Source: Microbacterium sp. MYb62 (GTDB taxonomy: Bacteria; Actinomycetota; Actinomycetes; Actinomycetales; Microbacteriaceae). Taken from it: a stretch of DNA of 63,002 nucleotides. The first letter of the stretch is position 1. Each line of letters opens with the position of its first letter. Of the stretch, positions 18,953 to 28,736 are shown one piece after another. Location: positions 1-63,002 of the forward strand of contig NZ_PCOY01000023.1 of the NCBI RefSeq assembly GCF_002979475.1, given 5' to 3'. Both the position numbers and the translations under genes were made by a program. The notes under the pieces are model-generated. The model worked only from the letters and a program-made list of their open reading frames with translations. It had not been told where the DNA came from and ran no database searches.

Positions 18953-19549
18953 TTACAGACCGATCGCGGAAACGGGCGTCGAGTCCGTGGAGGTCGACTT
19001 CTCGTCGAGCTCGCGGAGCTGGCCCTCGATGTAGCCGCGCAGCTGCGAGCGGTAGTCGCGCTCGAAGTTGCGAAGCTCGGTGATGCGAGCCTCGAGCGTG
19101 TTGCGCTCGCGCTCCAGACGTGCGGACTCCTCGCGCTGCTTGGCCTCGGCCTCGGTGCGGATTCGAGCGACCTCGGTCTCGGCCTCGGCGATGAGCGCGT
19201 TGCGCTTCGCCTCGCCCTCGGCGACGTGCTCGTCGTGCAGACGCTGTGCGAGCTCGATGATGCCGGCGGTCGCGGTCGCGGAGCCGGTCGGAGCGGGCTC
19301 GGCCGGAGCCTCGGCGACCGGGGCGGCGGGAGCCGGAGCCTCGACAGCGGCGGGAGCGGCGGCTTCAGGAGCAGCACCGGACTCGTACGCGGCCAGCTTG
19401 GCCTTCAGTTCGACGTTCTCCTCGAGGGCCTTGCGCCACTCGATGACGATCTCGTCGAGGAAGTCGTCCACCTCGTCCGGGTCGAAGCCGTCCTTGAAGC
19501 GGACGTGCTGGAACTGCTTGGTGACGACGTCATCCGGGGTAAGTGCCAT
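18953..19549 (-). CDS. wag31: Cell-pole organiser Wag31/DivIVA
   Basis: 198 residues. The N-terminal DivIVA lipid-binding domain (LTPDDVVTKQFQHVRFKDGF, then DPDEVDDFLDEIVIEW) precedes a first coiled coil. An Ala/Pro-rich linker (residues ~60-90) comes next, then a long second coiled coil (EAETEVARIRTEAEAKQREE) and a short tail. Wag31 recruits the elongation machinery to poles and is a known PknA/PknB substrate in mycobacteria. The ATG at 19549 has AAAGAGGAG upstream; 181 bases separate it from yggT, so it probably has its own promoter. Confidence 0.96.
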   Translation of the reverse strand: MALTPDDVVTKQFQHVRFKDGFDPDEVDDFLDEIVIEWRKALEENVELKAKLAAYESGAAPEAAAPAAVEAPAPAAPVAEAPAEPAPTGSATATAGIIELAQRLHDEHVAEGEAKRNALIAEAETEVARIRTEAEAKQREESARLERERNTLEARITELRNFERDYRSQLRGYIEGQLRELDEKSTSTDSTPVSAIGL

Positions 19550-19730
19550 GGGTGGCTCCTCTTTCGATGAGTTCGATTGCCAGTACCGATGTATGGCGTG
19601 GTCGTGATGTGGCGCGAACCCGGGGCGCGCACCTGGGTGCCAGCATAGCCCCCGCACATTGGCGCCGCGATGTCACGACACCCAGAGTGCGCGAACTCGG
19701 CAGGTCACCATCGGGGGTTTCGCCCGGAGT

Positions 19731-20030
19731 TCAGCGCATGAACAGCCCGACGACATTCATCAGGATCAGGACGACCAACAGCGTGAGCGCGAACCCGAAG
19801 TCGAGGGACAGCGAGCCGATCCGCAGGGGCGGGATGATCCGCCGGAAGAACCGGATAGGCGGATCGGTGAGCGTGTAGACCGCCTCAGCGGCGACCAGTC
19901 CGAATCCCTTCGGACGCCATTCCCGATTGAACATCGGGATGTAGTCCAGGATCAGGCGTGCGAACAGCACGAAGACATACAGCAGGAGCACCAGATGGAC
20001 GATGCTCGCTATGACCGAGACCAGCTGCAC
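19731..20030 (-). CDS. YggT family membrane protein
   Basis: A 99-residue protein with two YggT-type segments: helix LVLLLYVFVLFARLILDYIP, the hydrophilic loop TDPPIRFFRRIIPPLRIG, and C-terminal helix LTLLVVLILMNVVGLFMR. It starts 3 bases after the sepF stop. YggT proteins lie in dcw clusters of Gram-positives between sepF and divIVA and are linked to membrane/division functions that remain poorly defined. Confidence 0.92.
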   Translation of the reverse strand: MQLVSVIASIVHLVLLLYVFVLFARLILDYIPMFNREWRPKGFGLVAAEAVYTLTDPPIRFFRRIIPPLRIGSLSLDFGFALTLLVVLILMNVVGLFMR

Positions 20031-20033
20031 GGG

Positions 20034-20513
20034 CTACGACTGGTCGAAGCCCGCAGACTCGGCGTCTGCGTGTGCGATGCCCCCGTGACCCGAGACCGCG
20101 ATGTTCTCCGGCGAGAGCAGGAACACCTTCGAGGTCACGCGTTCGATGCGGCCGTAGAGGCCCAGGGACAGACCGCTCGCGAAGTCGATGAGACGACGCG
20201 CGTCGGCATCGCTCATCTGCGAGAGGTTGATGATGACCGGGACGCCTTCGCGGAAGCTCTCCGCGATCAGCTGCGCGTCGCGGTACTGCTTCGGGTGGAC
20301 GGTGAGAATCTCGTTCACGGCTCCTGCAGACGGCTGGCGGACGGCGACGGGGCGACGCAGCGGGGTGACGGGGGCCGGGGCCGGCTCCTCGCGGTCACGA
20401 TCGCGGTCGCGTTCACGGTGAGCGCGGGCAGGTGCCTGCGTCTCCTCCTCGTAGACCTCTTCCTCGTCGGCGAGGCCGAGATACACCATGGTCTTCTTCA
20501 GCGGGTTACCCAT
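20034..20513 (-). CDS. sepF: Cell division protein SepF
   Basis: 159 residues. The short N-terminal amphipathic membrane-targeting segment is [20 protein letters not shown] charged disordered linker ([16 protein letters not shown]) and the globular SepF/DUF552 domain follow ([18 protein letters not shown], then [20 protein letters not shown] and [12 protein letters not shown]). SepF anchors FtsZ to the membrane in bacteria without FtsA, consistent with no ftsA here. GGAGGACACG precedes the ATG. Confidence 0.96.
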   Translation of the reverse strand: MGNPLKKTMVYLGLADEEEVYEEETQAPARAHRERDRDRDREEPAPAPVTPLRRPVAVRQPSAGAVNEILTVHPKQYRDAQLIAESFREGVPVIINLSQMSDADARRLIDFASGLSLGLYGRIERVTSKVFLLSPENIAVSGHGGIAHADAESAGFDQS

Positions 20514-20556
20514 CGTGTCCTCCGGTTCGAACGTTTGGGGCTGGTCTTTTCACAGG

Positions 20557-21264
20557 TTAACCCCGGTCGGGTCGAGGGCCGGTGATTGCGGAGCCGATCC
20601 GCAGGTGTGTCGCGCCGGCGGCGATCGCCTCGGCGAAGTCTCCCGTCATCCCCGCGGAGATCCACGAGGCGGAGGGCTCGACCGTACGGACGCGTTCGGC
20701 CACCTCCCGGAGACGGGCGAAGGCGGACGCGGGGTCCTCATCGAGGGGCGCGACGGCCATCACGCCGCGCAGACGCAGCGACGGCAGGGCCAGGATGTGC
20801 TCCGCGAGGGAGACGGCATCCGCGGGTACTGCTCCCCCGCGGCCCGGGTCGTCGGTGAGGTTGACCTGCACGAGCACGTCGAGTCGATCGTCGTCGTCCG
20901 CCGCCCGATGCAGCGCATCAGCGAATCGGTCGCGATCGACCGAGTGCACGACGTCCGCGCTTCGGCGGATCGCCGCAGCTTTGTTGGTCTGCCCCTGGCC
21001 GATGAAGTGCCAGCGCAGGTCGAGGGATGACAGCGCGGACTGCTTGGCGGACAACTCCTGCTGACGGTTCTCCCCGACGTCTCGGACACCGAGCCCGTGG
21101 AGTTCGCGCACAAGCTCCGCCGGGTGGAACTTCGTCACCACGATCCGAGTGATCTCCTCCGGTTCGCGGCCCGCCGTCCGCGCGGCGTCGGCGATCTGTT
21201 CATCGATCGCCGACAGCCGCGCGGCGAGGCCCGAGGGCATCGCGGCGTCGCCCCCGGGGGTCAC
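20557..21264 (-). CDS. PLP homeostasis protein (YggS/PROSC family)
   Basis: A 235-residue single-domain PLP-binding protein of the alanine racemase N-terminal fold. The PLP-lysine lies in [28 protein letters not shown] is conserved, and [15 protein letters not shown] matches the usual HxIGxLQxNK motif with small changes. The GTG start at 21264 shares a GTGA overlap with the ftsZ stop, supporting coupled translation. In most actinobacteria a pgeF/ylmD gene separates ftsZ from yggS; it is absent here. Confidence 0.94.
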   Translation of the reverse strand: MTPGGDAAMPSGLAARLSAIDEQIADAARTAGREPEEITRIVVTKFHPAELVRELHGLGVRDVGENRQQELSAKQSALSSLDLRWHFIGQGQTNKAAAIRRSADVVHSVDRDRFADALHRAADDDDRLDVLVQVNLTDDPGRGGAVPADAVSLAEHILALPSLRLRGVMAVAPLDEDPASAFARLREVAERVRTVEPSASWISAGMTGDFAEAIAAGATHLRIGSAITGPRPDRG

Positions 21265-22403
21265 TTCAGGAATTCGGGGATGTCGATGTCGTCGTCCGCG
21301 AACGCCGGCTCGATGCTGGTCGTCTGGACACGCGGCTGAGCGGGCTCGGGCTTCGCGGGCTCGTTCACCGTCTCGACCTCCTCAGCGACCTCGACCTCGG
21401 GAAGGGTCGCGGTCGACGGCCGGGACACGACCATGGGGTCCAGTCGCAGCGAGGGCTCTCCGCCGTCGAAGCCCGCGGCGATCACGGTCACCCTGACCTC
21501 GTCGCCGAGCGTGTCGTCGATGACCGTACCGAAGATGATGTTCGCCTCGGGGTGCGCGGCTTCCTTCACCAGGTCGGCGGCATCGTGGATCTCGAAGATG
21601 CCGAGGTTCGAGCCACCCTGGATCGAGAGCAGCACACCGTGCGCACCTTCGATGCTCGCCTCCAGGAGCGGAGACTCGACGGCGAGCTCGGCGGCCTTGA
21701 TCGCACGATCGGCTCCGCGCGCAGAGCCGATGCCCATGAGGGCCGAGCCCGCGCCCTGCATGACCGACTTGACGTCGGCGAAGTCGAGGTTGATGAGACC
21801 CGGGGTCGTGATGAGGTCGGTGATGCCCTGGACACCGGCGAGGAGCACCTGGTCGGCGGTCGCGAACGCTTCGATCATCGAGATGCCGCGATCGCTGATC
21901 TCGAGGAGACGATCGTTCGGCACCACGATGAGGGTGTCGACTTCTTCCTTGAGCTTGGCGACGCCGGCCTCGGCCTGGCTCTGGCGGCGACGCCCTTCGA
22001 ACGAGAAGGGCTTGGTCACGACACCGATGGTCAGGGCGCCGATCGACTTCGCGATCCGGGCGACGACGGGAGCGCCACCGGTTCCGGTTCCTCCACCTTC
22101 TCCGGCGGTCACGAAGACCATGTCCGCTCCGGTCAGTGCCTGCTCGATCTCTTCGGCGTGGTCTTCCGCCGCACGGCGACCCACCTCCGGATCCGCTCCG
22201 GCACCGAGGCCGCGAGTGAGCTCGCGGCCCACGTCGAGCTTCACGTCGGCATCGCTCATGAGGAGCGCCTGCGCGTCGGTGTTGACGGCGATGAACTCGA
22301 CTCCACGGAGACCGAGATCGATCATGCGGTTCACGGCGTTGACGCCGCCACCGCCGACGCCGACGACCTTGATCACGGCGAGGTAGTTCTGGTTCTGGCT
22401 CAT
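21261..22403 (-). CDS. ftsZ: Cell division GTPase FtsZ
   Basis: 380 residues, the tubulin homologue forming the cytokinetic ring. GTP-binding features are the N-terminal [15 protein letters not shown], the tubulin signature [15 protein letters not shown] and the T7 catalytic loop [13 protein letters not shown] variable linker precedes the conserved C-terminal peptide [11 protein letters not shown], which binds SepF and FtsW. The ATG at 22403 has GGAGG 6 bases upstream. A 164-base upstream gap holds a 29-base imperfect palindrome (22441-22469), a candidate operator. Confidence 0.98.
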   Translation of the reverse strand: MSQNQNYLAVIKVVGVGGGGVNAVNRMIDLGLRGVEFIAVNTDAQALLMSDADVKLDVGRELTRGLGAGADPEVGRRAAEDHAEEIEQALTGADMVFVTAGEGGGTGTGGAPVVARIAKSIGALTIGVVTKPFSFEGRRRQSQAEAGVAKLKEEVDTLIVVPNDRLLEISDRGISMIEAFATADQVLLAGVQGITDLITTPGLINLDFADVKSVMQGAGSALMGIGSARGADRAIKAAELAVESPLLEASIEGAHGVLLSIQGGSNLGIFEIHDAADLVKEAAHPEANIIFGTVIDDTLGDEVRVTVIAAGFDGGEPSLRLDPMVVSRPSTATLPEVEVAEEVETVNEPAKPEPAQPRVQTTSIEPAFADDDIDIPEFLK

Positions 22404-22440
22404 GGCCGGCCTCCGATTAGTAAAGCCTGGAAATGGGTGA

Positions 22441-22469
22441 ACCTTAAACCTCAACTAGAGGTGTAAAGT
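22441..22469. promoter_or_regulatory. Imperfect 29-base palindrome upstream of ftsZ, candidate operator
   Basis: Arms 22441-22452 (ACCTTAAACCTC) and 22458-22469 (GAGGTGTAAAGT) pair at 10 of 12 positions around AACTA. The site ends 38 bases before the ftsZ ATG in an AT-rich stretch of an otherwise GC-rich window. The spacing suits a dimeric regulator; which one is unknown. Confidence 0.5.
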
Positions 22470-22567
22470 ATTTCCCGGTATTGCGTTCTCTTTGATTGAC
22501 GGTAAGCGCCGCCTGGCCGCGCGCGCGCGAAGACATGGGCGTGTCGCGCCATTCTCCGTGAAAGCCG

Positions 22568-23509
22568 TCAGCCGACGACGGCCACGTCAGGGGAAGTGAC
22601 GTCGATCGACCCGGCTCCGGGGTTCGCGAGCATCGTCGTCGAGAGCGCGACAGCCTTGAGCGCGGACTCCTCCGCGCTCCCCCAGACCACCGTCAGCCCG
22701 CTGCTGAGGGTGAGGGTCACATCGTCCGCCGTGGTCGCACGGACACCGGTGAGCACGGTGCGGACATCGGCGGGGAGAGACCGCACCACGAGCCCCACGC
22801 TCCGGAATGCCGCCGTATCCACGCCACCCGCGGCATCGATCACCGGCTGCCCCGCGGGCTGATCGGACGTGGTCGAAAGCGCGACACCGGCCGCGTCCAC
22901 CAGGGTGTACCCGGCGTCCGACCTGATCACGCCGACAGGGGTGCGCTCCACGATGCGCACGGTGAGATCGTGCGGAGGGCGCGCCTCGAGCGCGTAGGTC
23001 TCGATGAGCGGAAACGCCAGCAGCGCGGCCTTCACCTCGCTCGTGTCCACGAGGGCCAGCGGGGTGCCGAGCTGGTCGTCGAGAGCAGCCTCGATCGCGG
23101 CGGGATCGAGACTCGTGGCTCCGGCGACCGTGATCTTCTGCACGGCGAAGAGCGGGCTGTACGCGGCGGCGACACTTCCGCCGACCAGCAGGACGGCGGC
23201 GCCGATGCTGCTCAGCCAGATGATCCTTCGACGTCGGGAGCGCTGGGTGAAGCGCCGGATCTCGGCCCTCAGCGCCTTGCGTCTCGCGCGCGCGGCGCGC
23301 CAGACGTCCCTGGTCGACGTCGGCTGCGGGTCCTCGGCAGACACGCCGTCCGGACCCCCATCGGGTGCGGCACCGTCCGGCGCCGGACCTTCCGTCGTCG
23401 AGAACTCCTCGGCGGCGGCATCGCGTCTCTGACGCGCCTTCACCGTCGGCGCGGCATCCTTCTCCCCCGAACTCTCCGGGGTGGTCGGAAGCGGAGCGGG
23501 CCGGCGCAT
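22568..23509 (-). CDS. ftsQ: Cell division protein FtsQ
   Basis: 313 residues. A long cytoplasmic N-terminus (~120 residues, low complexity then basic RAARARRKALRAEIRRFTQ) precedes one helix (RIIWLSSIGAAVLLVGGSVA). The extracytoplasmic POTRA domain (VQKITVAGATSLDPAAIEAA) and the FtsQ beta domain (TYALEARPPHDLTVRIVERT) follow. It starts 3 bases after the murC stop. FtsQ scaffolds the FtsL/FtsI divisome complex. Confidence 0.94.
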   Translation of the reverse strand: MRRPAPLPTTPESSGEKDAAPTVKARQRRDAAAEEFSTTEGPAPDGAAPDGGPDGVSAEDPQPTSTRDVWRAARARRKALRAEIRRFTQRSRRRRIIWLSSIGAAVLLVGGSVAAAYSPLFAVQKITVAGATSLDPAAIEAALDDQLGTPLALVDTSEVKAALLAFPLIETYALEARPPHDLTVRIVERTPVGVIRSDAGYTLVDAAGVALSTTSDQPAGQPVIDAAGGVDTAAFRSVGLVVRSLPADVRTVLTGVRATTADDVTLTLSSGLTVVWGSAEESALKAVALSTTMLANPGAGSIDVTSPDVAVVG

Positions 23510-23512
23510 CGG

Positions 23513-24913
23513 CTACGCCTCGTCGGTCCGACGCAGTGAATCCAAGACCTGCGGGATGATCTGGTAGACGTTGCCGCAGCCGAGCGTGACGACGAAGTCG
23601 CCTTCACGCGCGACGGTGGCCGTGTAGTCGGCCGCCTGCTGCCAGTCCTCGACGTAGTGCACACGCGCGGGGTCGCGGAACGCTCCGCTCACCAGCTCAC
23701 CGGTGACGCCGGGAACGGGGTCTTCCCGCGCACCGTAGACATCCAGCATCACGGTGTGATCTGCGAACTCCTCGAGCACGTCAGCGAATTCCTGATACAT
23801 GTGCTGTGTACGGGAGTACGTGTGCGGCTGCTGGATCGCGATGATCCGCCCCGAGCCCGCGATGCTGCGCATCGCCTCGAGGGCGGCACGTACCTCGGTC
23901 GGGTGGTGCGAGTAGTCGTCGTACACGGTCACCCCGCGCTCGACACCGTGCTGCTCCAGACGGCGGACGGTGCCGGCGAATCCCTCGACGGCGCGCACCG
24001 CATCGGCGAGCGGGTAGCCGAGCGCGCGCAGAACGGTGACCGCACCTGCCGCGTTGATCGCGTTGTGCACCCCGGGGACGGCGAGCTGCATCCGGGCCTG
24101 CTCCCCCTCGTGCCTCAGCGTCGCAGAGACGGGGCCGGAGGTGACGATGTCGATGACCCGCACGTCGGCGTCCTCCGCCTGGCCGAACGTGAGCACGTTC
24201 GGGTGCGAGAGCCCTGCGCCGACGCGAAGCGCGCCGGCATCATCGCTGGAGATCACGACCGCCTCGGTCGCGGCGTCGGCGAACTGCACGAACGCCGCGT
24301 GGAAGGCCTCGTCCGATCCGTAGTGATCGAGATGATCGGGATCGACGTTGGTGATCAGCGCCACCGCGGTGTCGTAGAGCAGGAAGGTGCCGTCGGACTC
24401 GTCGGCCTCGACGACGAACAGGTCGCCCGTACCCGTCGCGCTCGACGCGCCGAGCTGCTCGATGACCCCGCCGTTGACGAAGTGCGGGTCGGCCCCGAGA
24501 TCACGCAGTCCGGTGACGATCATGCCGGTCGAGGTCGTCTTGCCGTGCGCTCCGGCCACTGAGACGAGCCGCCGCGTCCCGATCAGCCAGTGCAGCGCCT
24601 GGGAGCGGTGGATGACGTGGAGCCCTCGCGCCTTCGCCGTCACGAACTCGGGGTTCTCCGGCCAGATCGCGCCGGTGTGCACGACCGTGTCGGCATCGCC
24701 GAGGTGCGCAGCGTCGTGCCCGACGTGCACTGTCGCTCCGGCTGCGGCCAGTGCGCGCAGGTTGTCACTGTCGGCGCGATCGCTGCCCGAGACGCGGATG
24801 CCGGCGTCGAGGAACATCTTCGCGAGTCCGCTCATGCCGGACCCGCCGATGCCGATGAAGTGCGCGGAGGTGATCGTCTCGGGAATGGGGAGGGAGAGGT
24901 CGGGTCTGATCAT
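23513..24913 (-). CDS. murC: UDP-N-acetylmuramate--L-alanine (or glycine) ligase MurC
   Basis: 466 residues, ATP-dependent ligase adding the first stem-peptide residue. The nucleotide loop [16 protein letters not shown] opens the protein; the ATP loop is [27 protein letters not shown] and the C-terminal [14 protein letters not shown] are Mur ligase signatures. In Microbacteriaceae with group B peptidoglycan the first residue is often glycine, so substrate choice is uncertain. The ATG at 24913 follows murG by 40 bases, and a TAGACT lies 9 bases before it. Confidence 0.96.
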   Translation of the reverse strand: MIRPDLSLPIPETITSAHFIGIGGSGMSGLAKMFLDAGIRVSGSDRADSDNLRALAAAGATVHVGHDAAHLGDADTVVHTGAIWPENPEFVTAKARGLHVIHRSQALHWLIGTRRLVSVAGAHGKTTSTGMIVTGLRDLGADPHFVNGGVIEQLGASSATGTGDLFVVEADESDGTFLLYDTAVALITNVDPDHLDHYGSDEAFHAAFVQFADAATEAVVISSDDAGALRVGAGLSHPNVLTFGQAEDADVRVIDIVTSGPVSATLRHEGEQARMQLAVPGVHNAINAAGAVTVLRALGYPLADAVRAVEGFAGTVRRLEQHGVERGVTVYDDYSHHPTEVRAALEAMRSIAGSGRIIAIQQPHTYSRTQHMYQEFADVLEEFADHTVMLDVYGAREDPVPGVTGELVSGAFRDPARVHYVEDWQQAADYTATVAREGDFVVTLGCGNVYQIIPQVLDSLRRTDEA

Positions 24914-24953
24914 TTCCGCTTCAGTCTACTTTTCTTCGGTCTCGTCGGCCGGG

Positions 24954-26030
24954 TCAGGCCGCGACGAGCGCGCGGTCGATGAGCGTGATCACGTTCGCCG
25001 TGCCGCTGCGGGTTCCGGCCGTCTCGGCCGCCGCCGCCATGCGTGCGATCCGCTCCTTGTCTCCGAGCAGCGGGACGACGATGCGCCGCACGGCGTCGCC
25101 GTCGAACGTCGCGTCGTCGAGGAGCTCAGCGGCTCCCGCAGCGACCGCGGACGCGGCATTGAGCCGCTGCTCGCCGTTTCCCACCGAGTACGGCACGTAG
25201 AGCGCGGGGATCCCCAGCGCGCTGATCTCGCTCACGGTCGCCGCACCGGAACGGGAGACGATCAGGTCGGCCAGCGCGAAGGCGAGATCCATCCGGTCGA
25301 CGTAGCGATGCAGAGAATATCCCACGACGCCGGGATCGGCGAGATCGCTGCGCTCCCCCGTCACGTGCAACAGCTGCCACCCGGCGTCGAGGATGTCGCG
25401 CCAGGAGTCCGCGAGCGCCTCGTTGAGCCGCTGTGCGCCCAGCGAGCCGCCGAAGACGAGAAGGACGGGTCGCTCGGCATCGAGCCCGAAGTACTCCGCC
25501 GCCTCCGCGCGCGATGCGGCGCGGTCGAGGGCGATCACCTCCTGACGAAGAGGCATGCCGACCACCTCGCCCCCGCGGAGCGGAGTGCCTTCGAATGCGA
25601 CACCCACCGCGGCGGCCCTGCGTGCGCCCAGCACGTTCGCGAGGCCCGGCTTCGCATTGGCCTCGTGCACCACGAACGGCACACCCTCGCGGCGCGCCGC
25701 GACGTACGCCGGCGCGGAGGCGTAGCCGCCGAACCCGACGACGACGTCGATGCCGTGGCGGCGGATGTGGTCGCGCACCTGGGCGATCGCACGGCGGAAG
25801 CGTGCGGGGAACGCGAGAGCTTGCCGATTCGGCCGACGAGGGAAAGGCACCTTGTCGACGATGAGGAGCTCGTAGCCGCGCTCGGGCACGAGCCGGGACT
25901 CCAATCCCTCCGCCGTGCCGAGCACGAGGACGGACGCATCGGCATCCCGATCGCGAAGTCCGTCGGCGACGGCGAGCAGGGGGTTCACATGGCCGGCGGT
26001 GCCACCGCCGGCGAGGAGATACGAGGTCAC
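24954..26030 (-). CDS. murG: UDP-GlcNAc--lipid I N-acetylglucosaminyltransferase MurG
   Basis: 358 residues, the GT-B glycosyltransferase making lipid II on the cytoplasmic membrane face. The N-terminal glycine loop LLAGGGTAGHVNPLLAVAD, VVGFGGYASAPAYVAARR, VLLVFGGSLGAQRLNEAL and the donor site LIVSRSGAATVSEISALGIP are all present. The start is GTG at 26030, overlapping the ftsW stop as GTGA, so the two are translationally coupled. Confidence 0.97.
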   Translation of the reverse strand: MTSYLLAGGGTAGHVNPLLAVADGLRDRDADASVLVLGTAEGLESRLVPERGYELLIVDKVPFPRRPNRQALAFPARFRRAIAQVRDHIRRHGIDVVVGFGGYASAPAYVAARREGVPFVVHEANAKPGLANVLGARRAAAVGVAFEGTPLRGGEVVGMPLRQEVIALDRAASRAEAAEYFGLDAERPVLLVFGGSLGAQRLNEALADSWRDILDAGWQLLHVTGERSDLADPGVVGYSLHRYVDRMDLAFALADLIVSRSGAATVSEISALGIPALYVPYSVGNGEQRLNAASAVAAGAAELLDDATFDGDAVRRIVVPLLGDKERIARMAAAAETAGTRSGTANVITLIDRALVAA

Positions 26031-27232
26031 CTGGCGACCCTACCCCGCTCAGCTGGCTGCTTCTCGGTGACGGGAATCGTGCGGGCGAAAGCGAGCAGCA
26101 CCCCGCACGCGATGAGCACGGCGAGCAGTGCGGTACCCCCCTGCGACATGAACGGCAGCGGGACTCCCATCACCGGGAAGAGGCCGATGACCACGCCGAT
26201 GTTCAGTACCGCCTGGCCGACGATCCACACCGTGATGCCGCCCGCAGCGACGCGGATGAAGGGATCGGGCGTCTTGCGGATGATATGGAAGGCCCCGACC
26301 GTGAAGAACGTGAACAGTGCGAGCACCACGATGCACCCGATCAGGCCCAGCTCTTCCCCGACGATCGCGAAGATGAAGTCGTTGCCCGCGGCGGGCAGCC
26401 AGCCGTACTTCTCCTGCGAGTTGCCGAGGCCGAGGCCGAAGATGCCGCCGGAAGCCATCCCCCAGATCCCGTGGATCGACTGATAGCAGTCCGTGTAGTA
26501 CAGCGCCATGTTGTCGCACGTCGCCGTGATGCGCCGCATCCGGTCCGGGCTCGACAGGGCGTAGGCGAGCACGGCGGCCACGCCGAGCACCACCGGGATG
26601 ATGAACAGACGCAGCTTGACGCCGGAGAAGAACAGGCAACCGAGGAGGATGAGCACGAGCACCATCGCGGTACCGAGGTCTTTTCCGGCGAGAACGGTGC
26701 CGATCGCGAGCGCGCCGACCGGGATCACCGGGATGAAGACGTGATGCCAGGTGCCGAGCATCGTGCGCTTGCGGAGCAGCACGGCGGCGATCCACAGGGC
26801 GAGCGTGAGCTTGAGGAATTCGGAGGGCTGCAGCGTGAAACCGGCGATCTTGATCCAGTTCCGGTTTCCGCCGTCGGCGATGCCCAACGGGGTGAAGACG
26901 AGCATCTGCAGCGCGACGGCGCCGAACAGCGCCGGCCACGCCATCTTCTTCAGGAACGCGATGGGCAGGCGGCTGATCAGGAACATCAGCGGGATGCCGA
27001 GGAGCGCGAACACGCCCTGGCGGAGAACGCCGTCCATCGGGTTCACGCCCTTGGCGACGGCGGTCGCGCTCGTGGCCGAGAGCACCATGACGAGACCGAA
27101 CAGAGTGAGCAGCAGAGCGGTCGACGCGATGAGCAGGAACTCCGTCGACACCGGTGTGAACCGGCGCCCGAGAGAGACCCTGGCTGCGAGACCGCCCGAC
27201 TCAGAGCGCGGAGGGCGGGATACCTGCGTCAT
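26027..27232 (-). CDS. ftsW: Lipid II polymerase FtsW
   Basis: 401 residues, a SEDS-family glycosyltransferase polymerising lipid II during septation. About ten helices are visible, with SEDS segments NWIKIAGFTLQPSEFLKLTL, GKDLGTAMVLVLI, YHPQ-type loop variant NSQEKYGWLPAAGNDFIFAI and the C-terminal GVPLPFMSQGGTALLAVLIA. The ATG at 27232 lies inside the 3' end of murD (32-base overlap); later in-frame GTG starts are possible. The last bases overlap murG. Confidence 0.95.
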   Translation of the reverse strand: MTQVSRPPRSESGGLAARVSLGRRFTPVSTEFLLIASTALLLTLFGLVMVLSATSATAVAKGVNPMDGVLRQGVFALLGIPLMFLISRLPIAFLKKMAWPALFGAVALQMLVFTPLGIADGGNRNWIKIAGFTLQPSEFLKLTLALWIAAVLLRKRTMLGTWHHVFIPVIPVGALAIGTVLAGKDLGTAMVLVLILLGCLFFSGVKLRLFIIPVVLGVAAVLAYALSSPDRMRRITATCDNMALYYTDCYQSIHGIWGMASGGIFGLGLGNSQEKYGWLPAAGNDFIFAIVGEELGLIGCIVVLALFTFFTVGAFHIIRKTPDPFIRVAAGGITVWIVGQAVLNIGVVIGLFPVMGVPLPFMSQGGTALLAVLIACGVLLAFARTIPVTEKQPAERGRVAR

Positions 27233-28736
27233 CGGCACTCCCCCGATCGATCCAGTCCCGCACCGCCTCGGCGAAGCGATGGCCTCGATCCGCATAGCTG
27301 GAGAACTGGTCGAAGGATGCCGCCGCCGGGGCCAGCAGGACTGTGCCCTCGTCTTCGACGATCCCCGCGGCGATCTCCACGACACGGTTCATGACCTGTT
27401 CAGTCTCGCCAGCATCCACCTCGAACACCGGCACCCCGGGCGCGTGTCGCCGGAATGCCGTGACGACGGCGTCGCGCTCGACACCGATCACGACGGCTGC
27501 TCGTGCGGTCGTCCCGACGTCGGCGACGAGGTCGGCGATGTCGACGCCCTTCAGATCGCCCCCGACCACCCACACGGCTCCCGGGTAGGCGCGCAGCGAC
27601 GAAGCTGCGGCATGCGGGTTGGTGGCCTTGGAGTCGTCGACCCACGTGATGCCGGCATGCCGGGCGATGACCTGGATGCGATGAGCATCGAGGTGGAACG
27701 ACTGCAGTGCGGTGCGGATGGCTTCCGGTTCGACGCCGAGGGAGCGCGCGAGAGCGCTCGCGGCGAGGATGTTCTGCACGATATGAGGCGCGGCGAGTCC
27801 CGCGGCGTCGAGTTCGGCGACGGTCGTCAACTCGAGGGCGCTGCGTGCGCGATCGTCGAGGAACGCCCGATCGACGATCAGCCCCTCCACCACGCCGATG
27901 TCGCTGGGCCCGGGGATGCCGAGATCGAAGCCGATCGCCCGAGCACCTTCGACGACCTCCGCTTCCTCGACCATCCGCCGGGTGGCCTCGTCCGCCTTGT
28001 TGTAGACGCAGGCGACGCGGGTGTTCCGGTACACAACGGCCTTCGCGTCACGGTAGGCCTGCGCACTGCCGTGCCACACGAGGTGGTCGTCCGCGAGGTT
28101 GAGGCAGACCGCCGCGTACGGAGAGAGCTCGCCCTCGGGGCGGGACTGGCCGAGATACCAGAGCTGATGGCTGGAGAGCTCGACGACCAGCACATCGAAG
28201 CCGGACGGATCGCGCACCGCATCGAGGACGGGGACGCCGATGTTGCCGCACGGAGCAGCACGCAGACCGCCCTCGACGAGCAGCGTCGCCGTCAGCTGGG
28301 TCGTCGTCGTCTTCCCGTTCGTCCCCGTGATGAGTACCCAGTCCGCCGGCGTTCCGTCGGGGCGGACGACCTTGTCCCGCACCCGCCAGGCGAGTTCGAC
28401 GTCTCCCCAGATGGCGATGCCGGATTCCTGCGCCCAGCGGATGAGCGGATGGGCCGGCGCGAACCCGGGCGACGCGATGAGGACGTCGGGGAGGAAGTCG
28501 ACGAGCGTGGCCGGGATCTCGGCGAGCGAACCCAGTTCGAGACGGGCGCCGATGACCGGGAGCAGGCGTGCGTACTCCTCGTCGGCGGATTCGCTGAGCA
28601 CCAGGACGTCGGCACCGAGTTCGGTGAGCGTGTCCGCGACGGAGAACCCGGTCACGGAGAGACCGAGCACGGCGACGCGCAGGCCGCTCCAGTCAGCGTT
28701 CCAGCTCGTGAGTCCTGCGAGCCGATCAGTCGACAC
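27201..28736 (-). CDS. murD: UDP-N-acetylmuramoylalanine--D-glutamate ligase MurD
   Basis: 511 residues, adding D-glutamate as the second stem residue. Motifs: N-terminal nucleotide fold LRVAVLGLSVTGFSVADTL, the ATP loop ITGTNGKTTTTQLTA, LNLADDHLVWHGSAQAYRDA with the catalytic His region, and DSKATNPHAAASSL. The GTG start at 28736 lies 11 bases inside the mraY gene. It is longer than the ~450-residue norm, mainly through loop insertions. Confidence 0.96.
   Translation of the reverse strand: MSTDRLAGLTSWNADWSGLRVAVLGLSVTGFSVADTLTELGADVLVLSESADEEYARLLPVIGARLELGSLAEIPATLVDFLPDVLIASPGFAPAHPLIRWAQESGIAIWGDVELAWRVRDKVVRPDGTPADWVLITGTNGKTTTTQLTATLLVEGGLRAAPCGNIGVPVLDAVRDPSGFDVLVVELSSHQLWYLGQSRPEGELSPYAAVCLNLADDHLVWHGSAQAYRDAKAVVYRNTRVACVYNKADEATRRMVEEAEVVEGARAIGFDLGIPGPSDIGVVEGLIVDRAFLDDRARSALELTTVAELDAAGLAAPHIVQNILAASALARSLGVEPEAIRTALQSFHLDAHRIQVIARHAGITWVDDSKATNPHAAASSLRAYPGAVWVVGGDLKGVDIADLVADVGTTARAAVVIGVERDAVVTAFRRHAPGVPVFEVDAGETEQVMNRVVEIAAGIVEDEGTVLLAPAAASFDQFSSYADRGHRFAEAVRDWIDRGSADDAGIPPSAL

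Noticed and set aside
20521..20545. TTCGAAC-containing sequence upstream of sepF as a LexA box
   Set aside because: The CGAAC and GTTTG halves are adjacent rather than 4 bases apart, and sepF is a housekeeping gene in a coupled operon.
26049..26939. 296-residue second reading frame inside ftsW
   Set aside because: Arg-rich out-of-frame shadow; the FtsW frame has clear helices and SEDS motifs.
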